Part shown: positions 6,456-8,888 of the stretch, piece after piece | How positions within the stretch are numbered: position 1 is the first letter of the stretch | Layout: each line of letters starts with the position of its first letter | Assembly: GCA_035934315.1 (NCBI GenBank) | Contig: DASYXZ010000231.1 | Span: 1-8,888, forward strand | From: DASYXZ01 sp035934315 | GTDB taxonomy: Bacteria; Acidobacteriota; Terriglobia; UBA7540 | DNA: 8,888 bases | Direction: 5' to 3' | The notes under the pieces: generated by a model | Database searches by the model: none | Seen by the model: only the letters and a program-made list of their open reading frames with translations | What the model was told of the DNA's origin: nothing | Position numbers and translations under genes: made by a program

Positions 6456-6887
6456 TTGAGTATTAATGGCGTTTGGCTGGTGGCTTTGCCTCTGGCAATC
6501 TGGATGGCTTGCGAGTGGTGGCGCAGAGAAGATTATACCGAATGGCGGGACTGGCTCGAGGGCGACGAGCCTCTCGAGCCTTCGCCGCTCCTGAATGTCA
6601 CCTGGGAGCTATGGTTGAAGCTTCGGCCACTTTACGATTGGGTCAGTCATCAGCTCTATCGTCCCTATTCTTGGGCCATAGGAAAAGGGTGGGTTCGGTA
6701 CAAGCCCGATGAAAACTGGAAAGATTGGTTTGGCTACCACACAACCCCGGAGGAAATGCTCCTTGCCCAAATTGAATGGGACATGGACCCCACTTACACG
6801 GAGATTCGCGCAACATGGCAGGCCTATCTAAAATCCCGCGATGACGCTCGCGAAGCCCCGAATTCTAAAGATGAGCAAGCAGCTTGA
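6456..6887 (+). CDS. Tryptophan-rich hypothetical protein with short N-terminal hydrophobic segment
   Basis: I do not recognise this family. The 143-residue protein has 15 tryptophans (about 10 percent) and 8 tyrosines. Residues 5-19 are hydrophobic, followed by WWRRE, compatible with a short membrane anchor or peripheral helix. Trp-x-x-Trp occurs three times, at 30-33, 50-53 and 88-91. The first and third share a longer pattern, W-[RK]-D-W-[LF]...P-x-E, which suggests an internal duplication. The C-terminus (127-143) is charged and probably disordered. The start is TTG at 6456 because AAGGAGG ends five bases before it; an in-frame GTG at 6450 lies inside the ribosome site and is unlikely. 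It stands alone, divergent from tilS, with 167 bases to the next gene. The perfect ribosome site and coherent composition argue that it is expressed. Confidence 0.75.
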   Translation: MSINGVWLVALPLAIWMACEWWRREDYTEWRDWLEGDEPLEPSPLLNVTWELWLKLRPLYDWVSHQLYRPYSWAIGKGWVRYKPDENWKDWFGYHTTPEEMLLAQIEWDMDPTYTEIRATWQAYLKSRDDAREAPNSKDEQAA

Positions 6888-7054
6888 CACGGCTAAACCC
6901 AGGCAATAGCATTGTTCTAAAAATAAGTACAAGCCCGCGCAAGACGGTTGTTGGTGAGGTACTTGGAAATATGAGGGATTGGACATGCTCTACTCACATC
7001 GGACTCGTTCTCACAATATGATCTGTTTCAAAACTCACGGGAGGTGCGGTCGCT

Positions 7055-7804
7055 ATGTCAGTACAGAAGAACCTCTTGGATTACTACTCGCTTCAACTGC
7101 CACTTCTCTATGAAAGGCTGGCCTCCTCCCGCATCGCGAAGGAAAACTACTGTGAACCGCAGCTTCCTTATGTCGGCGAAGGGTTCGAATCCAGTCGCGC
7201 ACGGCTATTATTTGTCGGAAAGGCGCCGAACCAATGGCACGGCGCGCTCCGGGGACTTACGGACGCTAAGGATTCGCTCATTCGAAGTGAATGCTTCATC
7301 CGAGAGAGAGTGAAGCCCTATTATAGCGGGCTACCAGCGCCGCATCCCGATGGGCCTTGCCATTCTCGTTTTTGGCATCGGGTTTACGTTATCGCTTGCC
7401 GTGTGTCCCAGAGTGACCCAGAGCTGGGCTACGAACGGCGGGAGGAGTGGGCGCGAAAATCCTTCAGAGAGCTTGCTTGGACAAACCTCTTTAAGATTGG
7501 GTGGGCCGGCGGCGGAAACCCAGGCGCGGAGATGCGCAGCTTCCTCCGCAGTTTTGGTTTCCTTTTGGACGAGATAAAGAAGGTCATAAAGCCAAGCGTT
7601 GTGGTTTTTTCAACCGGAAGGAACTACGACCCGTATCTACGTGAAGCTCTTGGAGAGGGCATCGTGATAGAACCCGATCCCGTCGAGCCCTATATCGGCA
7701 AGATAAGCGGAGGGTTTGGATGTCGCGGCTACAGGACGCCACATTTCCAGAGGCTAACGAACGCAGAGCTTTATCGCCTCTGTTCCTTGCTGTGCGGAGC
7801 CTGA
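7055..7804 (+). CDS. Uncharacterised protein, possibly uracil-DNA-glycosylase-like fold
   Basis: This 249-residue protein is complete, and its ATG at 7055 follows GGAGGT by nine bases. The fold is not certain. The order of motifs resembles the uracil-DNA glycosylase superfamily: LLFVGKAPNQW (51-61) at the position of the GxDP/GEAPG loop, FW (106-107), AWTNLFKI (141-148) with GGGNPG soon after, VVVFSTGRNYDPYL (182-195) as a central strand, and RTPHFQRL (227-234) where glycosylases have an HPS-type loop. The canonical acid and the final HPS are not preserved, so base-excision activity cannot be claimed. No signal peptide or membrane helix is seen, so it is probably cytoplasmic. Neighbours are the Trp-rich gene upstream and a DUF2283 gene downstream, with gaps over 150 bases; an operon is not implied. 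Alternatively it is an unrelated Rossmann-like protein. Confidence 0.8.
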   Translation: MSVQKNLLDYYSLQLPLLYERLASSRIAKENYCEPQLPYVGEGFESSRARLLFVGKAPNQWHGALRGLTDAKDSLIRSECFIRERVKPYYSGLPAPHPDGPCHSRFWHRVYVIACRVSQSDPELGYERREEWARKSFRELAWTNLFKIGWAGGGNPGAEMRSFLRSFGFLLDEIKKVIKPSVVVFSTGRNYDPYLREALGEGIVIEPDPVEPYIGKISGGFGCRGYRTPHFQRLTNAELYRLCSLLCGA

Positions 7805-8019
7805 TGTCGGGCCTGCATTTCTGAGAGCCCCACCGCTCGGGCACCCCCGAACCAGCCAAGCACGGCAGGTTCATTTATCGCCTTAATTTTCAGTGCGACT
7901 CTGAGTGGCAAGGAAAGTTCTATGCCATAAAGCGGGTCGAGCCGGTTGTCGTAGAAGCGCAGAATTAAGTGGTACTCGTTACGGTGTATACGTTTTATTT
8001 CTGAAGGGGGCGCGCCCAT
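7771..8019 (-). other. Possible small ORF or gene remnant opposite the 7805-8017 gap
   Basis: The minus-strand frame from 8019 reads with protein-like composition in its first 48 residues (for example KRIHRNEYHLILRFYD), faintly like DUF2442-type small proteins. There is no Shine-Dalgarno sequence. Its only ATG shares the CATG at 8017-8020 with the DUF2283 start codon on the other strand, and its 3' end runs into the end of the 7055-7804 gene. It could be a decayed remnant. The plus strand of this 213-base gap is closed by stops in all frames. Confidence 0.2.
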
Positions 8020-8236
8020 GAGGATCAGCTATGACAGCGAAGTGGATGCTCTTTATATTCGGCTCCTCGAAGGCTCCTACCAGTGCCGCACGTTGCGTCT
8101 GACTGAGGAAGTAAGCCTGAACATCGGCCCGGACGAGCAATTGGTGGGTATTGAGGTTCTGGACGCTAAGGCCATCCTCGGTAAGGGGCCGTTTCCAACC
8201 GTACTCTTAGACAATGTGGCCACCGTCGACGCTTGA
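8018..8236 (+). CDS. DUF2283 family protein
   Basis: This 72-residue protein matches the DUF2283 pattern well: MRISYDSEVDALYIRL (1-16) at the start, VSLNIGPDEQLVGIEVLDA (32-50) in the middle and a short hydrophobic end. The family is small, globular and of unknown biochemical function; members often lie beside DUF4258-type small genes in toxin-antitoxin-like pairs. No DUF4258 partner is seen: the 213 bases upstream are closed to translation on this strand. ATG at 8018 follows AAGGGGG by eight bases. It converges on brnA with a 24-base gap. The toxin-antitoxin link is a suggestion from family context only. Confidence 0.85.
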   Translation: MRISYDSEVDALYIRLLEGSYQCRTLRLTEEVSLNIGPDEQLVGIEVLDAKAILGKGPFPTVLLDNVATVDA

Positions 8237-8261
8237 CAACGGCGGCATAGGCTGCGTCGGC
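8225..8261. terminator. Hairpin between convergent DUF2283 and brnA genes
   Basis: GTCGACGC (8225-8232) can pair with GCGTCGGC (8254-8261) as an eight-base stem with one G-T pair and a 21-base loop. It spans the ends of both convergent genes, where a shared terminator would be expected. No T-run follows on either strand, so support is modest. Confidence 0.25.
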
Positions 8262-8593
8262 TAAGAAAATCTCTGTTTCCTTTGCCTGCCATGGCTAGAT
8301 CGATGATTGCGCTGTCGGCTGACAAGGCGCTCCCGGCTCACCGTATGAAGCATGGCGTGTCGAAGAAGCCAATTGGCTCTAGTCTGATAACCCCGGCCAC
8401 CGGATTTGAGCCACTCGATGATGTCGGAATCCAAACGCATAGTGACCGGCTTTTTCATCGGCCGATAGAATTTGCCTATTTCGGCTCCGGTCCAATCGAG
8501 CACCGGAGGGGCGTCGGAAAAGTCAATGTCGGCGTCCCGCTTTGCGGCGATGGCGGCGATGTCCCGCTTCTGCTCCCGCGTGAGCTTGCTCAT
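8261..8593 (-). CDS. brnA: BrnA antitoxin (ribbon-helix-helix type)
   Basis: BrnA is the antitoxin of a type II pair. It binds and neutralises the BrnT RNase and, with BrnT, represses its own promoter through a C-terminal ribbon-helix-helix DNA-binding region. The 110-residue protein shows the family core: DWTGAEIGKFYRPMKKPVTMRL (about 33-54), a helix to residue 63 (SDIIEWLK) and GRGYQTRANWLLRHAM (66-81). Residues 86-110 form an Arg-rich tail (8 Arg, 1 Lys), longer than the usual family end. ATG at 8593 is chosen over an upstream in-frame ATG at 8713 because AAGGAGAG lies about five bases before it and the family begins MSKLTREQ-like. It overlaps the brnT reading frame by 71 bases, so translation is probably coupled. 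Confidence 0.9.
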   Translation of the reverse strand: MSKLTREQKRDIAAIAAKRDADIDFSDAPPVLDWTGAEIGKFYRPMKKPVTMRLDSDIIEWLKSGGRGYQTRANWLLRHAMLHTVSRERLVSRQRNHRSSHGRQRKQRFS

Positions 8594-8861
8594 AGACTCT
8601 CCTTTCATGGGACTCGGCCGCACGAGCCGAGATGATGCGAATAACTTCGTCGTTGTCTTTTTCATAATAGGTGTGCACGACCAGAAGTACCGAACCGGGC
8701 CCGATGGCCCCAACTGTTATCCAACGTTCCTCATCTTCGGTGGCGGTGTCACGTTGCGTCACGGCGAAGGGATCGTCGAACACGAGAACTGCGGTTTCAA
8801 AGCGAACATCGTGCTTGCTCAGGTTTTTTCGGTTTTTGCCCTCGTCCCATTCGAAGCGCAT
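8523..8861 (-). CDS. brnT: BrnT toxin (RelE-like RNase)
   Basis: BrnT is a RelE-fold ribonuclease toxin that cuts mRNA and halts growth when BrnA is lost. The family pattern is clear in this 112-residue protein: MRFEWDEGKNRKNLSKHDVRFETA (1-24), VFDDP (27-31), EERWITVG (45-52), LLVVHTY (59-65) and EVIRIISARAAESHERRVYE (72-91). Families commonly end near that last motif. Here the frame continues for about 20 residues of Arg/His/Ala-rich sequence, translated out of frame across the start of brnA. KHDVRF replaces the more usual KHGVSF. The start is ATG at 8861; no clear Shine-Dalgarno sequence is visible before the window ends. The promoter and any BrnA operator should lie near 8862-8888 and beyond. 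Confidence 0.92.
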   Translation of the reverse strand: MRFEWDEGKNRKNLSKHDVRFETAVLVFDDPFAVTQRDTATEDEERWITVGAIGPGSVLLVVHTYYEKDNDEVIRIISARAAESHERRVYEQAHAGAEAGHRRHRRKAGRRH

Positions 8862-8888
8862 TGGCCGTGACTCACTCAGAATAAATAC

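Noticed and set aside
7180..7205. tRNA T-loop-like GGTTCGAATCC
   Set aside because: It lies inside the 7055-7804 coding frame. The flanking bases do not form a T-stem or acceptor stem, and no D- or anticodon arms are found.
8862..8888. BrnA operator at TGAGTGAGTCA
   Set aside because: It is a short imperfect palindrome at the window edge, with too little sequence to separate it from chance.

Overview
The window looks like a chromosomal segment from a moderately GC-rich, Gram-negative-type bacterium, most plausibly an acidobacterium. This is inferred, not proven. The reasons are the gene order tilS-hpt-ftsH, a Tat-exported sugar isomerase/epimerase-like protein, and a cluster of intergenic palindromic repeats of the ATTCT...AGAAT / ATTCC...GGAAT type next to a small GIY-YIG nuclease gene. 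No marker here fixes the phylum.

Layout: (1) 1-863 holds no housekeeping gene. It has at least six imperfect palindromic repeats in both orientations around one GIY-YIG gene (minus strand). The repeats abut that gene so closely that one copy lies just upstream of its start codon and another supplies its last codons and its stop. (2) 990-1853 (minus) encodes a Tat-signal TIM-barrel protein whose expected metal site is partly altered; a further palindromic repeat separates it from ftsH. (3) 2077-6131 (minus) is the conserved tilS-hpt-ftsH block: tRNA-Ile lysidine synthetase, a HPRT-like protein overlapping tilS by an ATGA junction, and the membrane AAA+ protease FtsH. TilS and FtsH keep all visible catalytic residues. 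The HPRT homologue has lost several PRPP/Mg-binding and catalytic residues at once. (4) 6132-6455 is an AT-richer gene-free divergent region. (5) 6456-8236 (plus) is accessory: an extremely tryptophan-rich 143-residue protein of unknown function, a 249-residue protein with faint uracil-DNA-glycosylase-like motifs, and a DUF2283 protein. (6) 8261-8861 (minus) is a BrnT/BrnA type II toxin-antitoxin pair whose reading frames overlap by 71 bases; its promoter lies at or just beyond the right edge.

Functionally, the central block joins tRNA modification (TilS), a probable HPRT-derived partner and membrane proteolysis (FtsH). In Bacillus subtilis and Listeria, TilS and HprT are reported to act together, in B. 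subtilis as activators of ftsH. A catalytically eroded HPRT kept in this exact gene order therefore suggests selection for a non-enzymatic role, and I regard this as the most interesting protein-level observation. The second is the repeat/GIY-YIG/repeat unit, which has the architecture expected of a nuclease-associated repeat family. Both are inferences from a single locus.
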